DNA of 64,000 nt, taken from the NCBI GenBank assembly GCA_016125225.1, contig WGME01000003.1, positions 1,105,192 to 1,169,191 on the forward strand, in the 5' to 3' direction. The notes beneath the pieces are model-generated. The model made no database searches and had not been told where the DNA came from. It saw only the letters and a list, made by a program, of their open reading frames with translations. Both the position numbers and the translations under genes were made by a program. Positions 10,802 to 19,968 of the stretch are shown here, one piece after another; within the stretch, counting starts at the first letter, position 1, and each line of letters opens with the position of its first letter. The DNA comes from a bacterium. Lineage in GTDB: Bacteria > Planctomycetota > Planctomycetia > Planctomycetales > Planctomycetaceae.

Positions 10802-11802
10802 TCGGCGTGCGAGGTGCCGTCACCGACAGAGGCGCGCCGGACCTGTCTGTTCTGCAGAAGATGCGGCCGCGGAGGTCCACTGCGCAGGCAGCTTTGAACC
10901 GCACGATCGCACAATTCGGCAAAATCGATTCCCATCCGGGCGGCGGCCTTGGGAACCAGACTGTGATCCGTGAATCCGGGCACCGTATTCACTTCCAGAA
11001 CCCAGGGCTTATGGGATTCATCGAGCCGGAAATCGACGCGGCTCAATCCTCGTGTACCAAGGGCACGACATGCGGCGACAGCGGCATCTTGTAGTTGCCC
11101 CATTGCTGCGGGTGGGAAATCGGTCTCGAACACGTATTCGGTCGCTTCGTCTTCGTATTTGGCATGATAGTCAAAGAAGGGCCGCGTGGTCCGGATGCAG
11201 ATCGGTGGGAGCACTAGCTCATCGAAGATTCCGATCGTCCATTCCGTCCCTGTGATGTAACGCTCCACGATCCCGAATTGGTCGAATTCGAAGCAGTTCT
11301 GCAAGGCGGAAGCCAGTTGGCTTGGCTCTTGGACTATGCTGACACCCAGGCTGGAACCTTGGGTGTCGGGCTTGATGACGCACGGATAGCCCACGCTCTC
11401 GACCATCTGTTGCAAACGGCTCTGAGAATCGCTGGCATGCAGCAGCACATAGTTGGGCGTCGGCACGCCGAACTGCAGCAGCCGTTCTTTAGCCGCCGAC
11501 TTGCTGAAGGTGAGACGCGATGTGGCCGCATCCGATCCGGTGAACGGGATGCCGGCGTGCTCCAGAATCTCCTGCAACTGTCCGTCTTCACCAAAGCGAC
11601 CATGCAGGGCATTGAACACCAGATCGAACTGTTGCCAGTCAATGCCCGACAGATCAATTCCCGCTGGATCGATGGGAATGACGGTGTGACCGCGAGATGA
11701 CAAGGCCTGCATAACCGAGGCACCACTCAATCGGCTGATAACCGCTTCATCCGAGTCGCCACCCATGAGCAGGGCAATGGTCTGTGAGGCGTTCGTCGTC
11801 AT
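10798..11802 (-). CDS. ddl: D-alanine--D-alanine ligase
   Basis: Cytoplasmic ATP-grasp enzyme that joins two D-alanines for the peptidoglycan stem peptide. 334 aa, normal for the family. Signatures: ALLMGGDSDEAVISRLSG at the N-terminus, NALHGRFGEDGQLQ, the ATP-grasp lysine strand CVIKPDTQGSSLGVSIV, the omega-loop-like FFDYHAKYEDEATEY, and the metal-binding C-terminal LEVNTVPGFTDHSLVPKAA. It is followed by ftsQ with a GTGA overlap and preceded by the secretin N-domain-like gene. The C-terminal 25 residues (after LRSG) are extra and poorly conserved in character. Confidence 0.95.
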   Translation of the reverse strand: MTTNASQTIALLMGGDSDEAVISRLSGASVMQALSSRGHTVIPIDPAGIDLSGIDWQQFDLVFNALHGRFGEDGQLQEILEHAGIPFTGSDAATSRLTFSKSAAKERLLQFGVPTPNYVLLHASDSQSRLQQMVESVGYPCVIKPDTQGSSLGVSIVQEPSQLASALQNCFEFDQFGIVERYITGTEWTIGIFDELVLPPICIRTTRPFFDYHAKYEDEATEYVFETDFPPAAMGQLQDAAVAACRALGTRGLSRVDFRLDESHKPWVLEVNTVPGFTDHSLVPKAAARMGIDFAELCDRAVQSCLRSGPPRPHLLQNRQVRRASVGDGTSHAE

Positions 11803-11846
11803 GGCAGCAGCATCCCTGGGTGCCCCGAACTGGCGTTCGGTCGAAG

Positions 11847-12782
11847 TTATGGTTGCAGTGGTTGGGGAGCATTCGCATCACGCGAGCGTCTGAGTTGTTC
11901 CAGATAATTCGCGATGGCATCGTGCCCGACGCTGCTTTGCCGAATGACCAACGACCGCGTGGAATCAAAGCCTTTGACCGTTCCCTCGCTCCCCGCCGTT
12001 TGCCACGACTTGGGCAGAATGTGTCGTTGAATCCGTTGGATCAGGGGCTCAAAATCGGGCTTACCCGTCTGCTGGTCGAACGACACAAGATCGGCAACGC
12101 CATACACCCGCACTTGCCAATCATTTTCGGATTTGGGCGGATTGTTGACGGGCACAGGCTGGGCTTCATTCGCAACCGGGGCCTGCTGTGCTCCGATCAG
12201 CACCAGGTCTTGTCGCACGGAATAGCCAAGGTCCAACGGCTTCATCAACTCTTGCAGCACTTCATCGAGGGGGGCCTGATCAATTTCTACTGTGATAGGT
12301 TGAGCCAGTTTCGGAGCAGCGGCCGCTGCGGTTTCTGGCTCCATCACCACGGTAAACCCCGCCTGCCGGGCGACATACTGCAACACATCCTTATGCGGTT
12401 GCTGCACGGCTTTCACCGACACTTTACGATGGAGCGAGGCCGCATCGGTCGCCTGGACCGCTGGCGTCGACTTGGGATCATCCTGAATCACCACGGGCAA
12501 TGGCGCAGGAGCACCGGGTTCCGTCGCGGAAAAATGGAATTCGAAGCGACGTCCGGTCTCTTCCGACACGGTCACGCCAGCGGCAGCGCCGGGGGTCTGC
12601 AGCACCGGTTGAGCCAGTACCTTCTGACGACCCTGGTCATCGACTTCAATGATCCGTACCTGCACCAGATAGTGCCGCATGCCCGGAGTCGGAGCGGCGG
12701 ACGAACGCGTCACCGTCGCCAAGCCCGGATCGGCTCCCCATTGGGAGGCAGCCCAGACCAGAAAAAGCACGGGAGTAGACAA
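11847..12782 (-). CDS. secretin N-domain/STN-like periplasmic protein
   Basis: Exported protein of 311 aa, unknown function. It has a signal peptide (STPVLFLVWAASQWGA), an Ala/Pro-rich spacer, then an STN/secretin-N0-like domain (RKVSVKAVQQPHKDVLQYVA ... LDEVLQELMKPLDLGYSVRQ) and an N1-like repeat (VRVYGVADLVSF ... HILPKSWQT ... TRSLVIRQSSVGHDAIANYL). No secretin barrel follows. The frame is open from ATG 12845, but TTG 12782 has a perfect AAGGAGG at 12796-12790 with 7 nt spacing and opens directly on the signal peptide, so TTG is chosen. It lies inside a peptidoglycan operon between murB and ddl, which hints at an envelope role. Confidence 0.75.
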   Translation of the reverse strand: MSTPVLFLVWAASQWGADPGLATVTRSSAAPTPGMRHYLVQVRIIEVDDQGRQKVLAQPVLQTPGAAAGVTVSEETGRRFEFHFSATEPGAPAPLPVVIQDDPKSTPAVQATDAASLHRKVSVKAVQQPHKDVLQYVARQAGFTVVMEPETAAAAAPKLAQPITVEIDQAPLDEVLQELMKPLDLGYSVRQDLVLIGAQQAPVANEAQPVPVNNPPKSENDWQVRVYGVADLVSFDQQTGKPDFEPLIQRIQRHILPKSWQTAGSEGTVKGFDSTRSLVIRQSSVGHDAIANYLEQLRRSRDANAPQPLQP

Positions 12783-12867
12783 TCCAACTCCTCCTTGAGT
12801 GGCGATTGTCGAACAGATTTCGAGCGCACACGAACCGGAAAACAAGTCCTCCGGCTGACGGTGAGTC

Positions 12868-13767
12868 TTACCAGATTTGTACTTCCGGCTCCAGACGGAT
12901 TCCGAACTGGCCTTCCACCTTGGTCTGCACCAGATTCATCAATCGCAGCACATCGTCAGAAGTGGCACCGGGCAGGGTGACCAGAAAATTCGCATGGCGA
13001 TCACTCACTTCCGCACCGCCCACACGGGTTCCTTTGAGCCCCGCTTTGTCGATGAGTTCGCCCGCCGACGAACCACGCGGGTTTTTGAAGATGCAACCGA
13101 CCGATTGTGAAGCCAGTGGCTGAACCGCTTTTTTGGTGATCCAGATTTTTCGAAGTCGTTCCGTAATTTCTTCCGTGGGTTCCGGTTGCAACTCGAAGAC
13201 GGCTTCCAGGATGATCAGGTCCCGCATAGCACTTTCGCGGTATTCGAACATCAGTCCATCTCCCTCGCGCTGCACGGGGGAACCCGTGAAATCGAGAGCG
13301 ACAACTTTGGTAACCAGGGCACCGATATCGCCGTGACGCCCGCCAGCGTTGCCCACAATCGCTCCGCCAATGGTGCCGGGGATGCCCGCGAGCACTTCAA
13401 AACCGGCCAGTCCGGCGCGGATTGTCTCGGAAATCACATGCGACAACGCCGCCCCGGCACCGGCCGTGCAGACGTTTCCGTCGACCTTCACGCTGCAGAA
13501 GGCCGGGTTAGTCAGGCGAATGACGGCCCCGGGAACCCCTTCATCACGCACCAGCAGATTCGACCCGCCGCCCATAATCCGCACAGGAATCTGGGCTTCA
13601 TGGCAGGTTTTCAGGACTCGGCTCAGTTCGTCCGCACTACGCGGAGCGAGACAGTATTGAGCTGGTCCGCCCACTTGCAGCCATGTCAGCGGGGCCAAAG
13701 GCTCGTCGCGAAGGAGAATCTCGGAAAAGTCGTCGAGTGAATTCATGTTGGATCCGGTCGATATCAC
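12868..13767 (-). CDS. murB: UDP-N-acetylenolpyruvoylglucosamine reductase
   Basis: FAD-dependent cytoplasmic enzyme making UDP-MurNAc. The FAD-binding region shows VRIMGGGSNLLVRDEGVPGA and GFEVLAGIPGTIGGAIVGNA; the C-terminal half has SVGCIFKNPRG and the catalytic glutamate region GIRLEPEVQIW. At the position of the proton-donating serine (S in GSFFKNP of E. coli MurB) there is a cysteine, a substitution also seen in other MurB proteins. GTG 13767 gives 299 aa; ATG 13746 gives 292 and is equally likely. Either start lies inside murC, an overlap of at least 110 nt. Confidence 0.94.
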   Translation of the reverse strand: MISTGSNMNSLDDFSEILLRDEPLAPLTWLQVGGPAQYCLAPRSADELSRVLKTCHEAQIPVRIMGGGSNLLVRDEGVPGAVIRLTNPAFCSVKVDGNVCTAGAGAALSHVISETIRAGLAGFEVLAGIPGTIGGAIVGNAGGRHGDIGALVTKVVALDFTGSPVQREGDGLMFEYRESAMRDLIILEAVFELQPEPTEEITERLRKIWITKKAVQPLASQSVGCIFKNPRGSSAGELIDKAGLKGTRVGGAEVSDRHANFLVTLPGATSDDVLRLMNLVQTKVEGQFGIRLEPEVQIW

Positions 13768-15160
13768 CTGCTCCCATGGTGATCAGTACGTCACCAGGAT
13801 TGAGTGCATCCTCTACAACCTGCGCGGCATGGTCAAGGGAGGTGCAGGATTCCGCAGGAGTTCCCCGCTGCCGGATTTGTGCAACCAGTTCCGCTGCGAC
13901 TTGGGTTCCGAGATCCGCTGCTGACTCTCGGGCCGCGAAAATCGGCGTGATTAGCACGGAATCGGCCAGTTGAAAGCTGGCGGCAAACTCCGCGAGCAGT
14001 TGTTGCGTGCGGGAAATCTGATGGGGTTGAAAGATGACCCGCACTGGCCGAGACCCGAATTGCTGCCGCGCCGTTTCCAACGTCGCCGCGACAGCGGTGG
14101 GATGGTGGGCGTAATCACTGATCAAAGTGACACCGCGAAATGACCCCACCAGTTCGAAGCGGCGATGGATTCCCGGAAATTCGGCGAGAGCACCACGCAG
14201 ATCGCGGGGCGGCACGCCCAATTCGAACGCCATCGCGGTGGCAGCCAACGCATTCAACACATTGTGTCGCCCCGGCTGCGGGACGATCAACTCGGAGATG
14301 AACTGCCCCCGGCGGAAGACCCGGCAACGCGAACCCCAACCGCTGGGTCGCACATCAGCCGCCCACCAGTCGGCCTCCGGCACCCAACCGAATGTCAGTA
14401 CGCCTGCGGACGACATCTGTGCTGCGCGAATGGCTCGCTGATCTTCAAAGCGAGTCAGGACGAAGCCATCCTGGTGCACTTGTGCCGCGAATTGACCGAA
14501 CGCCCGCTGCAGATCGTCGGCATCGGTGAAGTAATCAAAATGGTCGGGCTCAACACTCAGAATCGCCGCGCAATGCGGACGATAATCGAGAAAACTCCGC
14601 TGATACTCGCAGCTTTCCACGACGAAGTGCTCGCCGGTTCCGGTCCAACTGCTTAGTCCGGAACCACAGAGATCGGCACCAAACAAGGCCGTGGGATTGA
14701 GCCCGGCTTCCGTCAGAATCCAGGCCGTCATCGCGGTAGTGGTGCTCTTACCATGCGTCCCGGCGATGCAGACCCCCTGACGTCGTGCCAGCAACTGCCC
14801 CACCATCTGGCTGTAGGTCTGCTGTACGATTCCCAATTCCGTGGCCCGGACCCGTTCGGGATTCGTGGCGGGGATCGCCAGGCTATGAATCAACTGGTCA
14901 ACATCGGCAGGAACATGGGCCGCCGCATGACCTTGAGCGATCGGAACTCCGCGTTCGATCAATCGTTGTAAGCTCGCCGGGGGAGTTGAGAGATCGCTGC
15001 CGGAAACCTGGTAACCCCATCCATGCAGCAGATCGGCCAGCCCTTTCATCCCCGATCCCGCACAACCCACCAGATGCACCTTGCGCGACGGCAACATCCC
15101 ATCGTCGGCAACGGCGGGAAGAGGCTGCGGCAAGGGGAAGGGCATCGATCGGTGCGTCAT
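13637..15160 (-). CDS. murC: UDP-N-acetylmuramate--L-alanine ligase
   Basis: Mur ligase adding L-Ala to UDP-MurNAc in the cytoplasm; first gene of the murC-murB-STN-ddl-ftsQ operon. N-terminal domain VHLVGCAGSGMKGLADLLHG ... VSGSDLS, central P-loop CIAGTHGKSTTTAMTAWIL, then LSVEPDHFDYF and the C-terminal SDYAHHPTAVAATLETARQQ with RVIFQPHQISRTQ. The frame opens at GTG 15202; ATG 15160 removes 14 residues before the conserved part and is preferred, without a strong Shine-Dalgarno at either. The C-terminal ~36 residues are encoded over the start of murB. Confidence 0.94.
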   Translation of the reverse strand: MTHRSMPFPLPQPLPAVADDGMLPSRKVHLVGCAGSGMKGLADLLHGWGYQVSGSDLSTPPASLQRLIERGVPIAQGHAAAHVPADVDQLIHSLAIPATNPERVRATELGIVQQTYSQMVGQLLARRQGVCIAGTHGKSTTTAMTAWILTEAGLNPTALFGADLCGSGLSSWTGTGEHFVVESCEYQRSFLDYRPHCAAILSVEPDHFDYFTDADDLQRAFGQFAAQVHQDGFVLTRFEDQRAIRAAQMSSAGVLTFGWVPEADWWAADVRPSGWGSRCRVFRRGQFISELIVPQPGRHNVLNALAATAMAFELGVPPRDLRGALAEFPGIHRRFELVGSFRGVTLISDYAHHPTAVAATLETARQQFGSRPVRVIFQPHQISRTQQLLAEFAASFQLADSVLITPIFAARESAADLGTQVAAELVAQIRQRGTPAESCTSLDHAAQVVEDALNPGDVLITMGAGDIDRIQHEFTRRLFRDSPSRRAFGPADMAASGRTSSILSRSA

Positions 15161-15415
15161 CCGTGACCAATCCAGGTTGAAATTCGCGATCGTCCTGATC
15201 ACGAAGGCGGGGGCGTGTCGGGCAGGCGTTCAAGCAGGTATCGATTGTTCCTCGTGAGTCACTTCACTCAAGCGGATGGAACTTGGCCGGTTCGTACAGC
15301 CCGATTCCATCAGCTAACGAATCGGCAGACTGGGCAATTTACCGGCCGAATCGCAACCGGCAGATTATGCCGACAGGCGACCAAATTCGCCAAGACCAGA
15401 ATTCGGCCACTGTTG

Positions 15416-16576
15416 TTAAGTCTTCTGATAAACCACCTGCCCCTGAGCCACCGTGGTCAGAACATCCAGATGCCGGGAATCGGCCGGTTGCCGGAACACG
15501 AAGACATCGGCAAGAGAGCCACGGCGTAGTCGGTTGGTCTCAAAGCCCAACAACCGGGCGGGATTCCGGCTGGTCATGTCGATCGCTTCTTTTAATGTCA
15601 CTCCGGCAAGCCGCTGAATCTGCGTGACACAGACATCGGTGGTGTCCGCCGAACCGGCCAGCAATTCGGTTTGACCTGCGACGACCAGTTTTCCACTCGG
15701 CAGAATTTCGCTTTGACCGAGCACACTGGAATAGACTCCCGGGGGACACCCCGCCCAACCCGCGGCATCACACGTGAGGACGGTCATGCGGGGCGATTTC
15801 ACCTTCAGAAAAATCTTGAGAAGTGACGCCGGCAGATGATGGCCGTCGGCAATCAAACTGGCTGTCAGCCGTGGATCGGCTAATTGCTCGAAAATGTGAT
15901 TGCGATGGCGATGAATCATGGCGGCCGAGCCATTCCCCAGATGCGTGCTCAAAGTCGCCCCGGCATCGACGGCGGCCCGAATCTGATCAGGAGTCGCCGC
16001 CGTATGACCGATGGCAATCGCCACCCCGGCTTGCGTCGCACGTTCAATGAATGGCACGGCATTTTCAACTTCCGGGGCAATGGTCACCAGCCGGATGCGG
16101 CCTCCCGCAGAGTCTTGTAGCAGCCGGAATTCGTCCCAGTCGGCTGGTCGGACATGCTCTTTGGGATGAGCGCCGCGGGCTCCGTCTTCCGCGGAAATGT
16201 ACGGGCCTTCCAGATGACAACCTGGGACCATGTGGTTCACCAGCGGATCTTGATCACACGCCGCCGCGATGGCTCGGAAACCCCAATCGAGAGCCGCACA
16301 AGAGTTGGTCACCAATGTGGGACAAATTCGCGTGACGCCATGTTGCAGGTACGCTTTCACCGCTGTGGCTGCCAGTTCCGGCGTTAAGCGGTCGTCACTG
16401 AACCACACGCCGCCATAGCCATTGATCTGCAGATCGAACAAGGCCGGAGCAATCCACGGCCAGTCCGTCACCAGCGAGGACGGTGTGGCCGGTTCGACGG
16501 CGGCAATGCGGTCACCACGGATCATCACACGGACGGGTTCGCCGGTGTCGTAACGTCGTCCTTCAAGGACATTCAC
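15416..16576 (-). CDS. nagA: N-acetylglucosamine-6-phosphate deacetylase
   Basis: Amidohydrolase that removes acetate from GlcNAc-6-P in amino-sugar recycling. 386 aa. Near the N-terminus FDLQINGYGGVWFSDD corresponds to the DVQLNGCGG of single-metal NagA enzymes. Metal and catalytic positions are present: Glu in GCHLEGPYIS, His in AIGHTAAT, His in STHLGNGSAAM, His in IADGHHLP and Asp in LTCDAAG. The start is GTG with AGGAG nine nt upstream. It stands upstream of the mur operon on the same strand but is separated by about 255 nt, so it may be transcribed separately. Activity on a related sugar is possible. Confidence 0.9.
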   Translation of the reverse strand: MNVLEGRRYDTGEPVRVMIRGDRIAAVEPATPSSLVTDWPWIAPALFDLQINGYGGVWFSDDRLTPELAATAVKAYLQHGVTRICPTLVTNSCAALDWGFRAIAAACDQDPLVNHMVPGCHLEGPYISAEDGARGAHPKEHVRPADWDEFRLLQDSAGGRIRLVTIAPEVENAVPFIERATQAGVAIAIGHTAATPDQIRAAVDAGATLSTHLGNGSAAMIHRHRNHIFEQLADPRLTASLIADGHHLPASLLKIFLKVKSPRMTVLTCDAAGWAGCPPGVYSSVLGQSEILPSGKLVVAGQTELLAGSADTTDVCVTQIQRLAGVTLKEAIDMTSRNPARLLGFETNRLRRGSLADVFVFRQPADSRHLDVLTTVAQGQVVYQKT

Positions 16577-16635
16577 TGTCGGTTACTCCTGCTGATTCAC
16601 GCTTCAATTCGAATTTCGAGTTTCGATTTTGAGAT

Positions 16636-18036
16636 TTACTGCTGAGGTGGATGCTCGCGATGCCAAGCCGTTCGCTGTTGATACTCCATCGCCACGGAGA
16701 GCAACAGGCTTTCCTGCCGTGCCCCGGCAACAATCTGCAGCGATGTCGGCAGGCCATCGGCACCGGGTCCCATGGGAATGCCCATCCCCGGCAACCCGGC
16801 GGCATTGCCTGCGGTCCCCAAGGGGCTGCTCGAAAAGCCTCGCGACCAGGACCGGAAATCGCGGTCAATTGGCCCCGCAACGGTGGCCATCGTCGGTGCG
16901 ATCAGTATCGGTGTCTCACGCATCAATTGATCGATGGCCAGTTGAATAGGCCGTCGGACGCGCAGGGCATTGATGTAATCCTTCGCAGGGACAGCAAGGA
17001 CCGAGTAGCCTCCCCATTTGTCTTCCGGAGCCGAAAGTTCCTGCACTTTGCCACTGGTGATGAATGACTCAAACGCTGCTGCCATTTCGCCATTGATGAT
17101 GGTGCTGACCACGGGGCCATAAGGCAGTTCGGGTAGAGCGACAGTTTCCACGGTAGCGAAATCGCGAAAGACGTCGCAGGCCGCTTCAAACCGAGACTTG
17201 ACTTCTGGTTGCACGTTGTCGAGACAACCTTCGACGATGCCGACTTTCAACGTCTTATCCGCGATGATCGACTTCGTGAACTGATAGCCTTCCGGCATCG
17301 CGGTGAAGTCGACCGCATCGGGGCCGGCGAGGACCGGCAGGACCAGGGCACAATCATCCGCACAGCGACACATCGGTCCGAGTTTGTCGAGCGTCCATGA
17401 TAATGCCATCGCTCCGGTGCGCGGCACGCGGCCATAGGTGGGCCGAAAACCAGTAACGCCATTGGCGGCCGAGGGATTGAGGATCGAACCCGAGGTTTCC
17501 GACCCGATGGCAAAGGGCACCAAGCCTGCCCCTACCGCGATGCCGGAGCCTGAAGACGAACCGCCGCCCCAGCGGGTTTTGTCCCACGCGCACAACGCGG
17601 GGCCGGTGAAGGAAGCATGGGCCTGTCGATAACCAAAGCCCCCGGCGAGTTCAATCATTGCCAGCTTCGCGACCAATACCGCACCGGCTTTTCGCAAGCG
17701 TGTGATCACCGTCGCATCGGTATCAAAGACCTGATCGCGAAACGGTGCCGCTCCCCAACTGGTGGGAATCCCAGCCGTGGCTAGCAAGTCTTTCGCTCCA
17801 TACGGAATACCATGTAATGGGCCATGATCGATGCCGGCAGCAAAATCGGCATCGGCTTGTTGAGCCTGCGCTAACGCCAACTCTCGGGTCAATGTGACGA
17901 CGGCGTTGTGGGCTCTGCCGATGCGTTCCAGTCGTTCGAGAAAGAACTCCGTGAGCGCGATCGACGTGGTTTCTTTCGCCCGCAATTTCGCGCCGAGTTC
18001 ACCGATGGTTGCAAACGCCCAATCTGCAGGAATCAT
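16636..18036 (-). CDS. amidase signature family hydrolase (GatA-like)
   Basis: Ser-cisSer-Lys amidase, 466 aa, without a signal peptide of its own. The triad is visible: Lys82 in YGAKDLLAT, the cis-Ser in RWGGGSSSGSG (about 160-162) and the nucleophile Ser184 in IGSETSGSILNP. The rest of the core (FRPTYGRVPRTGAMALSWTL, LDKLGPMCR) is conserved. Its ATG overlaps the stop of the upstream Tat-signal small protein (ATGA), so the two are translationally coupled, resembling GatC/GatA or AtzG/AtzE pairs. Substrate is unknown; it is not expected to be the tRNA amidotransferase since no gatB is present. Confidence 0.88.
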   Translation of the reverse strand: MIPADWAFATIGELGAKLRAKETTSIALTEFFLERLERIGRAHNAVVTLTRELALAQAQQADADFAAGIDHGPLHGIPYGAKDLLATAGIPTSWGAAPFRDQVFDTDATVITRLRKAGAVLVAKLAMIELAGGFGYRQAHASFTGPALCAWDKTRWGGGSSSGSGIAVGAGLVPFAIGSETSGSILNPSAANGVTGFRPTYGRVPRTGAMALSWTLDKLGPMCRCADDCALVLPVLAGPDAVDFTAMPEGYQFTKSIIADKTLKVGIVEGCLDNVQPEVKSRFEAACDVFRDFATVETVALPELPYGPVVSTIINGEMAAAFESFITSGKVQELSAPEDKWGGYSVLAVPAKDYINALRVRRPIQLAIDQLMRETPILIAPTMATVAGPIDRDFRSWSRGFSSSPLGTAGNAAGLPGMGIPMGPGADGLPTSLQIVAGARQESLLLSVAMEYQQRTAWHREHPPQQ

Positions 18037-18380
18037 TCTGCGTCCCCAGCTTCATAGGGTGGCGCGGGAGCCATGAAGATGGTGGCCGGGTCATCGCCAT
18101 TCTGCAGAGGGAATTCGCTCAGTGCTTTGCCGCGGGCAATATCGGCTCGTATGTCGCCGAGCACTTCGGCGATCGTTTCTTGAGTCCAGTGCTCGCCTGG
18201 GCATTCGGTCATGACGGCGGCTAACCGCAGGGCAGCGAGAGATGGGGGCTTGGGTGGCTCGGACTGCTCGGTGTCTTGCGCCACCGTGTTTCCCGCCATC
18301 ATGCCCAGTGTTCCGCCTGCCACACCGGCGGTGAGATGCCGGGCAAAGTCGCGACGATGCAGATTGACCGTTTCACTCAT
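18033..18380 (-). CDS. Tat-signal small protein, GatC/AtzG-like partner of the amidase
   Basis: 115 aa protein beginning MSETVNLHRRDFARH, a twin-arginine leader followed by a hydrophobic Ala/Gly stretch and a likely cleavage after TVAQD. The mature part is short and helical, ending LSEFPLQNGDDPATIFMAPA, which resembles the C-terminal strand of GatC-like small subunits that wrap around an amidase. The frame extends upstream to 18683 but those codons run through the terminator and the 3' end of the preceding DUF1501 gene, so ATG 18380 is chosen. Four-nt overlap with the amidase. Relation to GatC is my inference. Confidence 0.75.
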   Translation of the reverse strand: MSETVNLHRRDFARHLTAGVAGGTLGMMAGNTVAQDTEQSEPPKPPSLAALRLAAVMTECPGEHWTQETIAEVLGDIRADIARGKALSEFPLQNGDDPATIFMAPAPPYEAGDAE

Positions 18381-18393
18381 GGTGCATTCCACG

Positions 18394-18422
18394 AAAAAGC
18401 CCAGGGAGAGCGATCCCTGGGC
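18394..18422 (-). terminator. rho-independent terminator after the DUF1501 gene
   Basis: On the minus strand a perfect 9-bp stem GCCCAGGGA/TCCCTGGGC (18422-18414 with 18407-18399) has a 6-nt loop and is followed by TTTTT (18398-18394). It lies between the stop of the DUF1501 gene at 18460 and the start of the Tat-signal protein at 18380, so it should separate or attenuate transcription between them. Confidence 0.85.
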
Positions 18423-18459
18423 CTGTGATTGTCGCGAAGATGGCGAACGGTTGCCAGTG

Positions 18460-19806
18460 TTACGCCAGTTCCGGTAGCGGGTCGCGATGATCAACGAGGA
18501 ACATCGGGCGACCGGTCGGGTCGGGAATCGTGGTGTGCATCGGATCGATGCCCATGTTGCGATACAACTGGCAGATGATTTCCTGCACCGGCACCGGGCG
18601 GTCTTTCGCGTACTCACCGAGGCGATTCGTCGAGCCGATCGCCTGGCCCGTCCGCATGCCGCCGCCCGCGAGAAATGCCCCACTCACTTGCGGCCAGTGA
18701 TCGCGGCCGGCTCCCGGATTGATACGTGGCGTACGACCGAATTCGCCCCAGGCGATGATGGTGACATCATCGAGCATGCCGCGGACTTCGAGATCTTCGA
18801 TCAGGGCGCTGATGCCTTGATCGAGCTTGCCGCCGTGATCGCGAACGAGATCAAAGTTCTGCCCGTGGCTGTCCCAGCGGCCATAGCTCAATGTGACGCA
18901 ACGCACACCGGCTTCAATCAAGCGGCGGGCCATCAGCAGCTGGTCGTTGCAGGTCGGAGCACCATCGTACTGATACTTGTAGGGCTTACCGTCGCCATAA
19001 CGCGCCACGATCTTTGGGTCTTCTTTCGAGAGATCGAGGGCATCGACAAGTTTGCTGGATGTGAGCACACCGAAGGCGGCTTCAGAGAACGCATCCATGC
19101 CGCGGAGCATGCCGGACGCGTCGACATCTCGCTTCAGAACATCGAGGCCCTTCAACAAGCCGCGACGGTCTTGCAGGCGGTCAACGGAAATGCCGTTCAG
19201 CCGCAGATCGTCCATCCCCTGACCCTGCGGTTTGAATGCCTGATAAGCCGAGCCGAGAAAGCCCGGAGCCCCCGGTTCCGACCACGGGCCATGCTGGGTT
19301 TTGTCGGCCAAGGCGACGAAGGGCGGGACCGAACGGTCAACCGGACCCTGTAACTTGGCGACGGCGGCCCCGATGCTCGGACGTCCGCCAACCGACGCGG
19401 CGTCGTTGCGTCGCCAACCGGAGAAACACTGGAACGCGTCGTGAGCGCCGTCGCAGCCTGTCACCGATCGGATGACCACGCATTTGTCCATCTTCTGGGC
19501 AATACGCGGGAAAACTTCACAAATCTCGATGCCGGGGACATTGGTTGCGATGGGCGCAAACTCGCCGCGGACTTCGGCCGGGGCATCGGTCTTGATGTCC
19601 CACATATCTTGATGAGGTGGACCGCCACCGAGGAAGATATTGATCACACCCTTGTGCTTGCCAGACGACGTAGGGCTTTGTGCCCTCAGGATTTGCGGCA
19701 AAGTGAGGCTGGCGAAAGAACCGAATGCGAATCCCCCGATTTTCATAAACGAGCGGCGGGAAACACCATCGCAAAAGCGCTGGGCAGGGCCGGAAATCGT
19801 CAGCAT
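18460..19806 (-). CDS. DUF1501 family protein (stand-alone)
   Basis: Exported protein of 448 aa. Twin-arginine leader [18 protein letters not shown] near residues 15-32, then [79 protein letters not shown] and [20 protein letters not shown]. This subgroup ([22 protein letters not shown]) is close to the copy at 56919 and differs from the cassette-linked DUF1501 genes at 1 and 8303. ATG 19806 places the leader correctly; the frame is open to 19878. No PSCyt gene is adjacent. It ends in a strong terminator. Confidence 0.92.
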   Translation of the reverse strand: MLTISGPAQRFCDGVSRRSFMKIGGFAFGSFASLTLPQILRAQSPTSSGKHKGVINIFLGGGPPHQDMWDIKTDAPAEVRGEFAPIATNVPGIEICEVFPRIAQKMDKCVVIRSVTGCDGAHDAFQCFSGWRRNDAASVGGRPSIGAAVAKLQGPVDRSVPPFVALADKTQHGPWSEPGAPGFLGSAYQAFKPQGQGMDDLRLNGISVDRLQDRRGLLKGLDVLKRDVDASGMLRGMDAFSEAAFGVLTSSKLVDALDLSKEDPKIVARYGDGKPYKYQYDGAPTCNDQLLMARRLIEAGVRCVTLSYGRWDSHGQNFDLVRDHGGKLDQGISALIEDLEVRGMLDDVTIIAWGEFGRTPRINPGAGRDHWPQVSGAFLAGGGMRTGQAIGSTNRLGEYAKDRPVPVQEIICQLYRNMGIDPMHTTIPDPTGRPMFLVDHRDPLPELA

Positions 19807-19968
19807 GGCGGGTCTCTCAGAGTGCGAGCGGGTGAGGACAACGACACGGCGGGATTGCTGATCCGACACGCTTGCCAATGAAACGCATCAAACCAGCAAC
19901 ATGTATTCTATCGTCTCTCAGAAGATGTGCAATCCAGAAGTTCCCAAAACATGGACAAATGGATATTT

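Noticed and set aside
11784..12980. 398-codon frame on the plus strand
   Set aside because: It lies antisense to the STN-like gene and parts of ddl and murB, has no family motif and is a shadow of GC-rich coding sequence.
18381..18683. Longer version of the Tat-signal protein starting at 18683
   Set aside because: The extra codons pass through a rho-independent terminator and the 3' end of the DUF1501 gene, and would bury the Tat leader.
18487..19353. 288-codon frame on the plus strand
   Set aside because: Antisense to the DUF1501 gene; no ribosome site or recognisable domain.
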